This document shows positions 17,925 to 26,507 of a DNA stretch of 64,000 nt, in pieces (within the stretch, counting starts at the first letter, position 1; each line of letters opens with the position of its first letter). Source of the DNA: Bacteroidota bacterium (lineage in GTDB: Bacteria > Bacteroidota > Bacteroidia > Bacteroidales > F082); contig JAHIUX010000090.1 in the NCBI GenBank assembly GCA_018816765.1, forward strand, positions 52,252 to 116,251. The letters are read 5' to 3'. The position numbers and the translations under genes were made by a program. The notes beneath the pieces were generated by a model. It saw only the letters and a program-made list of their open reading frames with translations, was not told the DNA's origin and made no database searches.

Positions 17925-18033
17925 TGGTCATATGTTTTTTGATGACAACAAATGTAACGAAATTCAACAAGGGCAAGCGCAGCTAAACGGCCTCACAAAT
18001 GCGCCTGTTGCCCGATTGAAAAAGAAATATCAT

Positions 18034-18041
18034 TACTTTTG
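18034..18041 (+). promoter_or_regulatory. -7 element before ftsE
   Basis: TACTTTTG matches TAnnTTTG. A TTG lies 23 bases upstream at 18008-18010. Transcription would begin at about 18048, nine bases before the ATG at 18057. Confidence 0.55.
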
Positions 18042-18056
18042 ATAAAAATATGTGCC

Positions 18057-18743
18057 ATGACCGACGAAACGATTGTTGCATTCAATAACGTTTCCATTTT
18101 TCAGAAGAGAAACCTCGTGCTTTCGAGTGTCAACCTGACCATCGAAAAAGGTGAATTTGTTTACCTTATTGGCAAAACAGGCAGCGGCAAGTCGAGCCTG
18201 TTAAAAACCATGTATGCTGAGCTTCCTGTGATTGATGGAATGGCATTTGTTGCCGGTTATGATTTGCGCAGTATGAAATCATCCCAGGTTCCCTTTCTCA
18301 GGCGCAAACTAGGCATCGTGTTTCAAGACTTTCAACTCCTCGAGGACAGGACAGTTGACGAAAACCTCGCTTTTGTATTGAAGGCTACGGGCTGGAAAGA
18401 CAAAGCAAAAATTGAAGAAAGGATAAACCAGGTGCTCGAAGAAGTTGATCTCTTTACCAAAGGCTATAAGATGCCACACCAGCTGTCGGGAGGCGAGCAA
18501 CAAAGGGTTGCCATAGCAAGGGCGCTACTCAACAAACCGGGTATCATACTGGCCGATGAACCCACCGGAAACCTTGATCCTGAAACTTCCAATGGCATCA
18601 TGAAACTGCTGATGAGCATTAGCGAGGCCGGACAAGCTGTGCTGATGGCCACGCACAATTACAACCTGATTCACAAATTTCCCTCACGGATCATCAAGTG
18701 CGAGGAAGGGACGATTGTCTGCTCAGGAAATCAACTCAATTAG
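18057..18743 (+). CDS. ftsE: Cell division ATP-binding protein FtsE
   Basis: FtsE is the cytoplasmic ATPase partner of FtsX in the divisome, where the pair controls peptidoglycan hydrolases. The 228-residue ABC domain has a Walker A GKTGSGKSS, Q-loop FQDFQLL, signature LSGGEQQRVA, Walker B IILADEPTGNLD and the switch histidine in MATHN. The frame opens earlier at a TTG inside the -7 promoter element, so ATG at 18057 is the start. ftsX is not next to it. Its end overlaps a convergent glycosyltransferase by 21 bases. A LolD-like exporter ATPase is a less likely alternative. Confidence 0.85.
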   Translation: MTDETIVAFNNVSIFQKRNLVLSSVNLTIEKGEFVYLIGKTGSGKSSLLKTMYAELPVIDGMAFVAGYDLRSMKSSQVPFLRRKLGIVFQDFQLLEDRTVDENLAFVLKATGWKDKAKIEERINQVLEEVDLFTKGYKMPHQLSGGEQQRVAIARALLNKPGIILADEPTGNLDPETSNGIMKLLMSISEAGQAVLMATHNYNLIHKFPSRIIKCEEGTIVCSGNQLN

Positions 18744-19850
18744 CTTTTCAACATTGTGTCCGTTGTTGTAAAGCAATCCCAGTTTATGCTTTCTTTCCTC
18801 AATCCCTTCCAGAGCAAATGATTTCTTAAAAATATCGCGGATGGCATGCTTCATCTCGGCAGGACTGTTGGCAATAATACAAAGTTCATCCAGTGCGCTG
18901 CCACTCAGCATCTTGTCGTTTACAAGGCAAAATCTGCCATTGTACAGGGTGTTCAACAACTTCAGCTTCAGTCCGGTGGCCTGAAAAGTAACTGAAATAT
19001 TGACCTGCGCGTGATGAATCAGGTTAAAGAGTGCTTCATCAGTCGGGTTATGGATCAACTCAACATTAGGCATCGTGGCAATGAGCCTTGTCAGGTGTGC
19101 TGGCGGATTCAGTCCGGCAACAATCAGGTGGGTTTTCATGTCCTTAAAAACCTCATTTACAAGGTATTTTACTGCATTGAAATTCTCAGCAACCGACAAA
19201 TTACCATGGTATAAGGCATACTTTCCTTTCCCTGGCCTGATGTTCACTGCTTTGTGAGGGTGAAATGCGGGGATAAATTCAACATGTTGAAAATGTGACG
19301 CGAAATAGGTTTCATCCTTTTTCGAAATTGCAATCAGTTGGGCTGCTTTCCCCAAAACCGGCTCAAACCGTTTCAGTTTTGCGGCTTCATTATAAAAATA
19401 GTACTTCTTGAAAATACCCGTTTCTGCTTTGGCCAGGTGCAGATAATATTCGTGTTCAATATTATGTGTTCGCACACTGATTTTCCTGTCCTCCAAGCGC
19501 GGGTCTTCCAGCAGACCACATGTGTGCAGGCCCTCAAGTAAAATGGGGTATTCGTCTTTGAGCAGTTCCAAAACCAACTGTTCTGATAAGCGTGTGCTTA
19601 CGATATAAGGTATCTGTCGAAACAGGTGATGCTTCGATACATCGCGTTTGTAGTAATTAACGCTAAAACAATGTTTCTCAAGCTCTGCAGCTGGTTTACG
19701 TCCGTACTCAAAACAATGCAGATGGACCATCATGCCCTTGGACGCCAATGCCTTTACCTTATAAAACACATCAATAACACCACCGTAATTGGCTGGCCAG
19801 GGAACATCAAATGAAATGATGTGAATGTGCTTCTCAACAGTATGGTTCAT
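18723..19850 (-). CDS. Glycosyltransferase, GT4-like
   Basis: This 375-residue GT-B protein has an N-terminal FDVPWPANYGGVIDVFYK, the usual acceptor-domain start of GT4 enzymes. Later come ALYHGNLSVAENFNAVKYL and GLKLKLLNTLYNGRF, corresponding to the donor-binding domain. It probably acts in the cytoplasm on a glycolipid intermediate. It overlaps the upstream glycosyltransferase by 17 bases and ftsE by 21 bases, so the three genes are tightly packed. Specificity is unknown. Confidence 0.82.
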   Translation of the reverse strand: MNHTVEKHIHIISFDVPWPANYGGVIDVFYKVKALASKGMMVHLHCFEYGRKPAAELEKHCFSVNYYKRDVSKHHLFRQIPYIVSTRLSEQLVLELLKDEYPILLEGLHTCGLLEDPRLEDRKISVRTHNIEHEYYLHLAKAETGIFKKYYFYNEAAKLKRFEPVLGKAAQLIAISKKDETYFASHFQHVEFIPAFHPHKAVNIRPGKGKYALYHGNLSVAENFNAVKYLVNEVFKDMKTHLIVAGLNPPAHLTRLIATMPNVELIHNPTDEALFNLIHHAQVNISVTFQATGLKLKLLNTLYNGRFCLVNDKMLSGSALDELCIIANSPAEMKHAIRDIFKKSFALEGIEERKHKLGLLYNNGHNVEKLIELIS

Positions 19851-20955
19851 ACAATTTCAACAAGGTTTTTTCTTCATTTTCCCAGCACAATTCAGTGGCT
19901 GCGAAAGTACAATTCTTTTTCCAACGCTTCAACAGATCAGGACTTTGCAATGTGTTGTTAATCACTTCGGCCAAATATTCAGGCTCATGCCGGTCAACAA
20001 AACAGCCAACATCATACTGCCGGATGATGCTGCTAATTTCCGGCAAGGGAGTAGCAACGACCGGAGTTCCTGCCTGAATATAATCGAAAAGTTTATTTGG
20101 CAGACTATACCGGTAATTCAGGTTTGTATCCTTATCCAGGGTGAATCCAAGGTCAGCTGCTGCAGTGTATTGCATCATTTGCTGATAAGGCATCCGGGGC
20201 AGGAAACTGACGCGACCATCAAGTTTCAGGGTCTGCACACGCTGCTTAAGCGATTCAAGCACATCGCCACCGCCGATAACCAATAACAGTGCATTTTCGA
20301 CAAATTGCATGGCATCAACAAGTTCCTCGGCTCCCCGCTGAACATTTATCCCTGAACCCTGCAACACAAGTATGTGTTTATCAGCTGGCAGATTCAGTGT
20401 TGCCCTGGACAGCATGTGCTCAGGTTGCCATAGCCATGGGATATTTCTGATTACGAATGTCCTGATGCCATATCTCTGCTCAAAAAGCCGTGCAATGCTA
20501 ACATTTACTGTGATCATCCAGTCAAGCCGCTTTAATACAAATGCTTCGATCCGTTGCCAAATCCGCTGAACCCCGGGCCTGTTCACCAGTTCAGGAGTTT
20601 CAGTGAAATATTCATGGCTATCGTATACCATCGGTATTCTGCGCAATCTTGAAATGAAAAAGTTAGGCAATGCAGTATCGAGGTCATTTGAAACGAGGAG
20701 GTCGCAGGACGAAAACAAGAGCAGCAAAAACAGCCTGAAGTTGTATTCTGCATAAAAAAGCGGGCCTTTGTAAAACAGCAGGTTCATGCGGAGACACGCA
20801 TATGTTCGGGCAGGCATGGGTATGCTGCCGGGCCTGTTTCTGCCAACGAGCTGTACCTGAAATCCCAGCTTATGCAGGCTCATGCAGGTTTTATGCACCC
20901 TTTGATCCGTTGCAAGGTCGTTGATTACAGAAACTATTGCTTTTTTTTGGCCCAT
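19834..20955 (-). CDS. Glycosyltransferase, GT4-like
   Basis: This is a 373-residue GT-B glycosyltransferase. NDLATDQRVHKTCMSL at the start and YDSHEYFTETPEL near residue 120 are typical of group 1 enzymes. SLPNKLFDYIQAGTPVVAT in the C-terminal domain is the donor-site motif. It is the first gene of a two-gene minus-strand unit with the next glycosyltransferase (17-base overlap). The 306 bases upstream, to murB, hold no other gene; only the candidate murB promoter is seen there. Confidence 0.85.
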   Translation of the reverse strand: MGQKKAIVSVINDLATDQRVHKTCMSLHKLGFQVQLVGRNRPGSIPMPARTYACLRMNLLFYKGPLFYAEYNFRLFLLLLFSSCDLLVSNDLDTALPNFFISRLRRIPMVYDSHEYFTETPELVNRPGVQRIWQRIEAFVLKRLDWMITVNVSIARLFEQRYGIRTFVIRNIPWLWQPEHMLSRATLNLPADKHILVLQGSGINVQRGAEELVDAMQFVENALLLVIGGGDVLESLKQRVQTLKLDGRVSFLPRMPYQQMMQYTAAADLGFTLDKDTNLNYRYSLPNKLFDYIQAGTPVVATPLPEISSIIRQYDVGCFVDRHEPEYLAEVINNTLQSPDLLKRWKKNCTFAATELCWENEEKTLLKLYEPYC

Positions 20956-21214
20956 AGACAGTGCAAAAGGGGGAACGAAGCCATTTTACAACAAACTAAG
21001 AAAGGTCTCTATTATTATATTTTTGTTAAGAATTCGTACATATTGCCGAAATGGGTGCTGTTACCGGGCTTGTCTCACCACAGTGCACATTTGTAACTCA
21101 TCCTTTAACAATACTTTATGCAGGCATTTGGACAGGGTTCAAATTGCTCATATAAATCGCACCTCAGCTGATGATTTTGTTGCAAAAATTGCCATTTGAT
21201 AACGTCAAGCTGTG

Positions 21215-21222
21215 TATCTTCG
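21215..21222 (+). promoter_or_regulatory. Candidate -7 element before murB
   Basis: TATCTTCG fits the TAnnTTCG variant; TTG lies 23 bases upstream (21189-21191). The ATG at 21262 follows 39 bases later. The longer reading frame that opens at 21196 would begin upstream of this element. Confidence 0.4.
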
Positions 21223-21261
21223 CCATGTGTTATATCAACCGAATTGTGCAAAACCAAAAAA

Positions 21262-22287
21262 ATGTTGTGTATTGAACGTCATTATTCATTAAAACCCTTT
21301 AACACCTTTGGCTTAGACATTTTTGCAGACTACTACACCGAGATCAACCAGGTTGAAGACCTGACCACCCTGCGCAGGATGGATGTCTTCAGGCATGAGA
21401 AACGGGTATTTATTGGAGGGGGAAGCAATGTGCTTTTCCTGAACGATTTCTTTGAAGGATTGGTTATTCGCATTGTAACTAAGGGAATACAGATTGTCAA
21501 AGAAGATGAAAATGATGTCATTGTTGAGGTTGCTTCCGGGGAGAACTGGGCTGATTTTGTTACAGAAATGGTCCGGCGTGGTTATGGAGGCTTGGAAAAC
21601 CTATCACTTATTCCGGGAAGTGTAGGAGCTGCTCCTATTCAAAATATCGGAGCTTATGGTGCTGAAATCAAAGACTGCTTTCAATTGTTACAGGCGATTG
21701 ATCTTAAAACCGGAAGCCATGTTTTTTTTGATGCAGTAACCAGCGATTTTGGCTACAGAACAAGTTTTTTCAAAACACTGGGTTTTGGAAGGTTTGTCAT
21801 CACGTCGGTGCAGTTTAAACTCAGCAAACACCCAAAAATAAAGCCTGACTATGGTTCACTGAAACAGGAACTTGATCAGCTGGGCATTCAGCATCCGGGC
21901 ATCAGCGATGTGAGTGAGGCTGTTTGCCGAATCCGGCAAAGCAAGCTTCCTGACTATACCCAATTGGGCAATGCCGGCAGCTTTTTCAAAAACCCGATTA
22001 TCCACCGTTTGCTTTACGAAGACCTCGTAAGGGAGTTTCCGGATATCGTCGCCTACCGCGATGGCTCCGAAACCATGAAGGTTTCAGCCGGGTGGCTGAT
22101 CGAAAAGGCAGGCTGGAAAGGCAAGCGAATCGGCAATGTGGGCATGCACGACAAGCAGGCCTTGATTCTGGTGAACTACGGCAACGCCACTGGCACCGAA
22201 CTATACAACTATGCCATGCAGGTTCAGTACGACATTAAAAAGATGTTTGGAGTGCTGCTTGAGCCAGAGGTAAACATCATTCATTGA
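21262..22287 (+). CDS. murB: UDP-N-acetylenolpyruvoylglucosamine reductase
   Basis: MurB makes UDP-N-acetylmuramate from the enolpyruvyl intermediate with NADPH and FAD, in the cytoplasm. The 341-residue protein has the type I architecture: SLKPFNTFGLD at the start, FIGGGSNVLF in the FAD domain, SLIPGSVGAAPIQNIGAYG, and GNAGSFFKNP, whose serine is the expected catalytic proton donor. AGWLIEKAGWKGKRIGNVGMH and the final LEPEVNII are also conserved. ATG at 21262 gives the standard N-terminus. A terminator overlaps its stop codon. Confidence 0.93.
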   Translation: MLCIERHYSLKPFNTFGLDIFADYYTEINQVEDLTTLRRMDVFRHEKRVFIGGGSNVLFLNDFFEGLVIRIVTKGIQIVKEDENDVIVEVASGENWADFVTEMVRRGYGGLENLSLIPGSVGAAPIQNIGAYGAEIKDCFQLLQAIDLKTGSHVFFDAVTSDFGYRTSFFKTLGFGRFVITSVQFKLSKHPKIKPDYGSLKQELDQLGIQHPGISDVSEAVCRIRQSKLPDYTQLGNAGSFFKNPIIHRLLYEDLVREFPDIVAYRDGSETMKVSAGWLIEKAGWKGKRIGNVGMHDKQALILVNYGNATGTELYNYAMQVQYDIKKMFGVLLEPEVNIIH

Positions 22288-22310
22288 GCGGTATAAACCG
22301 CTGCCTTTTT
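22287..22310 (+). terminator. Intrinsic terminator of murB
   Basis: AGCGGT (22287-22292) and ACCGCT (22297-22302) pair around ATAA, followed by GCC and five T. The stem begins on the last base of the murB stop codon. Confidence 0.65.
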
Positions 22311-22429
22311 CATAAAGAAATTCACCTTGTTTCGCCTGTTATTGGTGAACATCGCTCAGTATATCATTTACTTAAATTTCCTGGCCGAGAAGATTCACTT
22401 ACTTATTTAGAAAACATTACAAATAGTTG

Positions 22430-22437
22430 TATATTCG
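22430..22437 (+). promoter_or_regulatory. Candidate -7 element before the DUF2752/TM2 pair
   Basis: TATATTCG is a TAnnTTCG variant. It lies 32 bases before the ATG at 22470. The -33 region has no clear TTG. Confidence 0.35.
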
Positions 22438-22469
22438 CCTGTGAATTAACGATACTGTTACTACAACAG

Positions 22470-22799
22470 ATGAAAACAGGTAGTATCTTTCGCTTTATCA
22501 AAGAAAACCTGGAAGCGTTTATTTGGCTATTGGCGCTGATCTTACTCGCCTGTATGCCGCCTGAAAGTACGCAAAGCAGCTTGTGTCTGCTGCATCACCT
22601 AGGCTTTTCATGGTGTCCGGGATGCGGACTCGGGCATGCCATATCATCCTTTTTTCACTTTCGGTTTGTGTTGTCCTTCAACCAGCACCCGCTTGGCATT
22701 TTTGCAGTGGTGGTGCTGATAAGTCGTATTTGCACAGTGTTTTACCAGTACTATACGTTCCATTATCAAAACTCCAATCATTATGGCAAAAATTTATGA
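22470..22799 (+). CDS. DUF2752 family membrane protein
   Basis: This 109-residue protein has two to three hydrophobic segments and the family signature FSWCPGCGLGHA, a CPxCG motif before a membrane segment. DUF2752 proteins are small inner-membrane proteins of unknown role. The frame is open from 22284, but nothing upstream of ATG 22470 looks coding and a candidate promoter lies between. Its last 17 bases overlap the TM2-domain gene, so the two are probably co-translated; I recall this pairing from other Bacteroidota. Confidence 0.8.
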   Translation: MKTGSIFRFIKENLEAFIWLLALILLACMPPESTQSSLCLLHHLGFSWCPGCGLGHAISSFFHFRFVLSFNQHPLGIFAVVVLISRICTVFYQYYTFHYQNSNHYGKNL

Positions 22800-23136
22800 A
22801 ATCATGCCTGATATCCAGGGCGAAGAAATGTTGTTTTTACAAAACCTTACCCAGGATTATTCAGAAGAAAAATTGCGCAATTTTTCAAACATTTACCGTG
22901 CTCGTCGCAAAGACCCACAGTTGATACTGCTGTTGACCTTGTTGGGCTTTCTCGGTTTTGCCGGAATACACCGCATCATGATCAACCAGATTGGCATGGG
23001 TATTCTCTATTTCTTCACCGGAGGATTGTGTTTGATCGGCACCATCGTTGACCTGGTAAACTACCAAAGCCTCTCATTTGGCTTTAACCGCATTGTTGCC
23101 ACCGAAATTCACGCAATGATTTCCGGAAGCAAATAG
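22783..23136 (+). CDS. TM2 domain-containing membrane protein
   Basis: This 117-residue protein has a soluble N-terminal 45 residues and then a TM2 domain: two membrane helices joined by a short loop with GFAGIHRIMINQIGMGILYF, where the aromatic and glycine pattern is typical. The role of TM2 proteins in bacteria is not established. The charged N-terminal segment (EEKLRNFSNIYRARRKDP) is cytoplasmic by prediction. It overlaps the preceding DUF2752 gene and converges on the arylsulfotransferase-like gene. Confidence 0.8.
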   Translation: MAKIYEIMPDIQGEEMLFLQNLTQDYSEEKLRNFSNIYRARRKDPQLILLLTLLGFLGFAGIHRIMINQIGMGILYFFTGGLCLIGTIVDLVNYQSLSFGFNRIVATEIHAMISGSK

Positions 23137-23169
23137 CATATAAGTTCGTCTTCAAATTCCGACATCCGC

Positions 23170-25305
23170 TTAATATACCAGCAAAGGTTTCATTATGACT
23201 CCTTTGCTGGATTCAATGTGCAGCACATAGTATCCCGAAAGGGAAACCAAAATGCTGCATTCGGTTTGCCTGGGCGTTGTGGGTTTAAATGAACTGACTT
23301 GTCTTCCCGCCAGGTCGCTCAGTTTTATTTGCTGAATCTGTTCACCCTGACTGACTTTTACCGTACAATACTGTCCGGAGAGTATCGGGTTTGGAAAAAC
23401 AACGGCTTCATGTGTTGCCTTATGGTCACTGATGCCCGTCAGAATGCCCTCTCCAAATAACCTTACTGAAATCGCAACCATTTCGGTGCTGCTTTTTCTT
23501 GCAAAGTAAACCGTATCAACATAAGCGCTGTTTTCCGAGGGATTAAAAGCAATCTGAACGGGCAAAATTGTTCCGGCAGGAATGCTGATGGGAAGTTCAT
23601 CAACCAGGCTGAATGCAGGATCGTTAAAATACGCATCAGTAATGAACAGGGGTTCATTGCTTTTGTTGTGAATATCGATGGCTTCAACCTGATTTCCCGT
23701 CTCAATATCCACAGTCCCAAAGTTCAGGGAATCTGTTTCCGGCTCAAAGATGCTGTTTTCCCAGCTGAACTTAAAGGCCCGATAGCTCACCAGGCTTGAG
23801 TCAGCACTGATGATTTCGAAAGCCTTTGTTCCATCAGCATGGTACTCTGTTAAAACAAAATCATCGGGGTTTGTCGCCCAACCCAGGACCACATTTTCAT
23901 TTGGCAGCACCTGCATATGACCCATTGCCCATGAAAACACAGGCGGGTCGTTTTCAAAGGTCTGAATCCTTGTGGCTGTCATCGTTACTTCATCAATGCG
24001 GTATTTCAGGCCCCTCGAGTATTCGGGCTCGAGCCTGAAACCATTGTCGAACAAGGTGTAAACCTGGTTACCCTGATACCGGATCGAGTGTTGTGCCGAA
24101 AACCACCGATCGTCATTGACCATCGTAAACATATTCTGACTTCCACCCCATCGCCAGATAATGTCGCCGGTCTGGCCATTGATTTTGGTTATTTCATGAT
24201 ATTTCCTACTTGAGATAACCGGATTATTGAATTCATCGAGGGTGATGGCATTGCCATGGACATAATCAATATACGGAGCTGTAAGGTTCACCCAGGTTGT
24301 GTCACAATCGAGGATATCGAAGTGATCCCAGCTGCGCCATTGGAACAACACATCGCCAGCTGCATCGCAGTGTTGAACAACCAATCCAATCACGATAGCA
24401 TTCGGATTGCCCCCTTCCACGACCTGGCTCATATCCACAGGTTGCGCATCATAAATCATCAGCCAGTAATCGCTGTTTTCGTTCACAACAAGCTCATGGG
24501 CATCGGCAGTATATCCATTTCCGGCCAGATAATACCTCCTGAAATCATAGGCGCTGTCCATTTCAGTCCACTTTGTGGTCACAAAGTCGAAATAGGTCAT
24601 ATACCCGTTTCGCTGCAACTTCAGGTCGTTTCCACGGTTGGCGTTCTTGCGGTAAAACACAGGAGTTCCACTCTGGTCCAGTATCATCATATAATAAGAC
24701 ACATTGGCGTTCTGTGTACTGGAAAACAGAAAATAATTTCCCGGTGCCGGATCATTGTTGGCAGTAATATAAAGCGGCGGAAAATCTCCCGGAAGTGGAA
24801 TCGTTGAGCTGATGGATTTTAAACCGCTGAGGTGGGCTGTTGGTAGTGCTGCACGCATTGTCTTCCCCCTTTCAGCAAAATCATCCTCAATGGCTGTTTC
24901 AGGTACAAACACCTTATCTTTTGGACTCACATAAAACCTGAATGCGAAAGGAGCCACTGCAGTACCATCATGTTGTTTCAGTCCGTTGCCGATGGAAACC
25001 TGCACACACTCCCCTTTTTGGTAAGGCTCTGATGATTCAAAAATCAGGGTTAAGCCATCGGATGCCAGGCGCTTTTTTCCTTCAATGAACCCGCTATGAC
25101 TTCCAACAACACGCAACTGACATTCGTCAAGGCTGCTTTTATCAATGGGCAGACCTGTCCTTAACGCAATAGCTTGACGTGGATTAATGAGCCTTGATTC
25201 AGGCTTCGGTGATACGTAAACATAAGGCTGGCAGAAAACCAGGCCCGAAATGAATACGAACAAAAGGGTCAGCAAAGATTTGCGACCTGAAGGTGTATTT
25301 TTCAT
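23170..25305 (-). CDS. Arylsulfotransferase-like secreted protein with T9SS sorting domain
   Basis: This 711-residue protein starts at ATG 25305 with a signal peptide (LLTLLFVFISGLVFCQ). The middle (about 190-500) resembles arylsulfotransferase beta-propellers: DYVHGNAITLDEFNNPVIS, RKYHEITKI and WFSAQHSIRY place histidines and an arginine as in that family. Residues about 525-625 (LNFGTVDIETGNQVEAIDI) form an ASPM/Hydin-like Ig domain. The end (PNPILSGQYCTVKV onwards) is a type A sorting domain. It is probably exported by type IX secretion. Whether it transfers sulfate is unproven; related propellers can be non-enzymatic. Confidence 0.82.
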   Translation of the reverse strand: MKNTPSGRKSLLTLLFVFISGLVFCQPYVYVSPKPESRLINPRQAIALRTGLPIDKSSLDECQLRVVGSHSGFIEGKKRLASDGLTLIFESSEPYQKGECVQVSIGNGLKQHDGTAVAPFAFRFYVSPKDKVFVPETAIEDDFAERGKTMRAALPTAHLSGLKSISSTIPLPGDFPPLYITANNDPAPGNYFLFSSTQNANVSYYMMILDQSGTPVFYRKNANRGNDLKLQRNGYMTYFDFVTTKWTEMDSAYDFRRYYLAGNGYTADAHELVVNENSDYWLMIYDAQPVDMSQVVEGGNPNAIVIGLVVQHCDAAGDVLFQWRSWDHFDILDCDTTWVNLTAPYIDYVHGNAITLDEFNNPVISSRKYHEITKINGQTGDIIWRWGGSQNMFTMVNDDRWFSAQHSIRYQGNQVYTLFDNGFRLEPEYSRGLKYRIDEVTMTATRIQTFENDPPVFSWAMGHMQVLPNENVVLGWATNPDDFVLTEYHADGTKAFEIISADSSLVSYRAFKFSWENSIFEPETDSLNFGTVDIETGNQVEAIDIHNKSNEPLFITDAYFNDPAFSLVDELPISIPAGTILPVQIAFNPSENSAYVDTVYFARKSSTEMVAISVRLFGEGILTGISDHKATHEAVVFPNPILSGQYCTVKVSQGEQIQQIKLSDLAGRQVSSFKPTTPRQTECSILVSLSGYYVLHIESSKGVIMKPLLVY
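23178..23210. repeat. Perfect 10-bp inverted repeat in the 3' end of the arylsulfotransferase-like gene
   Basis: CCAGCAAAGG (23178-23187) and CCTTTGCTGG (23201-23210) are exact complements with a 13-base loop, inside the last 14 codons of the minus-strand gene. Neither strand has a T-run after it, so it is not a classical terminator. It lies downstream of the convergent TM2 gene and could act as a stability hairpin for either transcript. Confidence 0.55.
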
Positions 25306-25427
25306 GCCATTTGTTTGAAATGAAACAAACCTGAAAGGTGATGTAAAACATCTGTTTATTTCACTTTGACAAGGTGAATGACAGTGATATTCCAAACAAA
25401 ACAACAATAAACTCGTGAAATTTTGTG

Positions 25428-26462
25428 CTAAAGCTGCTTCAGCAGCAGTTTGTTGATGCGTTTAGCCAGGAATGGGCCTGAGTAGATAAATCCTGTGTAT
25501 ACCTGCACCAGGTCGGCTCCGGCATTGATTTTTTCGATGGCATCTTCAGCTGACATAATTCCGCCAACGCCGATGATCGGGAAAGCCTTGTTTGATTTCC
25601 GTGCCAGGTACCTGATTACTTCTGTTGACCTGTCGCGCAAAGGGAGACCGCTCAGGCCGCCTTTACCAATTTGCTGAGCCAGGGACTGTTCCTTTGCAAT
25701 GGTATGACGTGTAATACTGGTATTGGTTGCAACAACCCCGTCGATCTTTGTCTGCTTGACCACTTCGATCACCTCATCGAGCTGCTGCTCGTTCAGGTCG
25801 GGCGACACCTTGAGCAAAACAGGCTTACGTGCCGGCTTGCTGTTGTTGATTTCCTGCAACTTCAACAGGATGTGAGTGAGGGATTCCTGATCCTGCAGTT
25901 CGCGAAGATCGGTGATATTGGGGCAGCTTACATTGACGACAAAGTAGTCCACATGATCGAAAAGCCCTTCGAAATTAGCAACATAATCATCCACAGCACT
26001 GGCATTGGGTGTAAGGGTGTTTTTTCCGATGTTTCCTCCAATGATGGCCTTTGTTTTACGGGTCTTGAGGTTTGCAACTGCAGACTGCAATCCTTTGTTA
26101 TTGAAACCCATGCGGTTGATCAATCCTTGTTCCTTTTTCAGGCGAAACAACCTGGGCTTTGGATTGCCCGGCTGTGCTTTTGGTGTCACAGTTCCAATTT
26201 CGATATGGCTGAATCCAAGGTTTGCCAGCTCATTGAACACTTCGGCGTTTTTATCGAATCCGGCAGCAACGCCAACAGGATGGTCAAAGCTGAGACCAAA
26301 AAGTGTGCGCCTCAGTCGATCATCATTTACCTGTGTTAAATGCGCCAACAGGCTTTTAACACCAGGAAAAGCCAGGCCAATTTTCAAGGCAGCGACCACC
26401 ATGTGATGCACTTTTTCGGGGGCAAAAAGAAACAAAACCGGTCGGATGACAGCCTTATACAT
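25428..26462 (-). CDS. pyrD: Dihydroorotate dehydrogenase (quinone), class 2
   Basis: PyrD oxidises dihydroorotate to orotate with FMN and passes electrons to a membrane quinone. The 344-residue protein has the class 2 N-terminal membrane-association segment (PVLFLFAPEKVHHMVVAAL). Barrel signatures are VGVAAGFDKNAEVF, IEIGTVTPKAQPGNPKPRLFRL, NRMGFNN, GGLSGLPL and GVGGIMSAEDA. The active-site loop reads VNVSCPNI, with cysteine where the E. coli class 2 enzyme has serine. ATG at 26462 is the start; the open frame beyond it is occupied by a terminator of the upstream gene. Confidence 0.92.
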   Translation of the reverse strand: MYKAVIRPVLFLFAPEKVHHMVVAALKIGLAFPGVKSLLAHLTQVNDDRLRRTLFGLSFDHPVGVAAGFDKNAEVFNELANLGFSHIEIGTVTPKAQPGNPKPRLFRLKKEQGLINRMGFNNKGLQSAVANLKTRKTKAIIGGNIGKNTLTPNASAVDDYVANFEGLFDHVDYFVVNVSCPNITDLRELQDQESLTHILLKLQEINNSKPARKPVLLKVSPDLNEQQLDEVIEVVKQTKIDGVVATNTSITRHTIAKEQSLAQQIGKGGLSGLPLRDRSTEVIRYLARKSNKAFPIIGVGGIMSAEDAIEKINAGADLVQVYTGFIYSGPFLAKRINKLLLKQL

Positions 26463-26480
26463 GGCGTGGTGCTTTGGTTT

Positions 26481-26504
26481 AAAAAAAGTCCCCTTACGGG
26501 GACT
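26481..26504 (-). terminator. Intrinsic terminator of the DUF5606 gene
   Basis: On the minus strand AGTCCCC pairs with GGGGACT around GTAA and is followed by a run of seven T. It sits four bases after the DUF5606 stop codon and before pyrD. Confidence 0.8.
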
Positions 26505-26507
26505 CAC

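Noticed and set aside
20956..21195. Possible gene in the gap before murB (an open frame at 20921-21199)
   Set aside because: The translation is rich in Cys, Ile and Arg without pattern and overlaps the glycosyltransferase start; only promoter-like sequence is supported.
22583..22924. Open frame overlapping the DUF2752 and TM2 genes
   Set aside because: Both real genes carry family signatures in other frames; this frame has none.
25671..26339. Open frame of 222 codons antisense to pyrD
   Set aside because: It lies inside pyrD with Cys-rich, low-complexity translation and no promoter.
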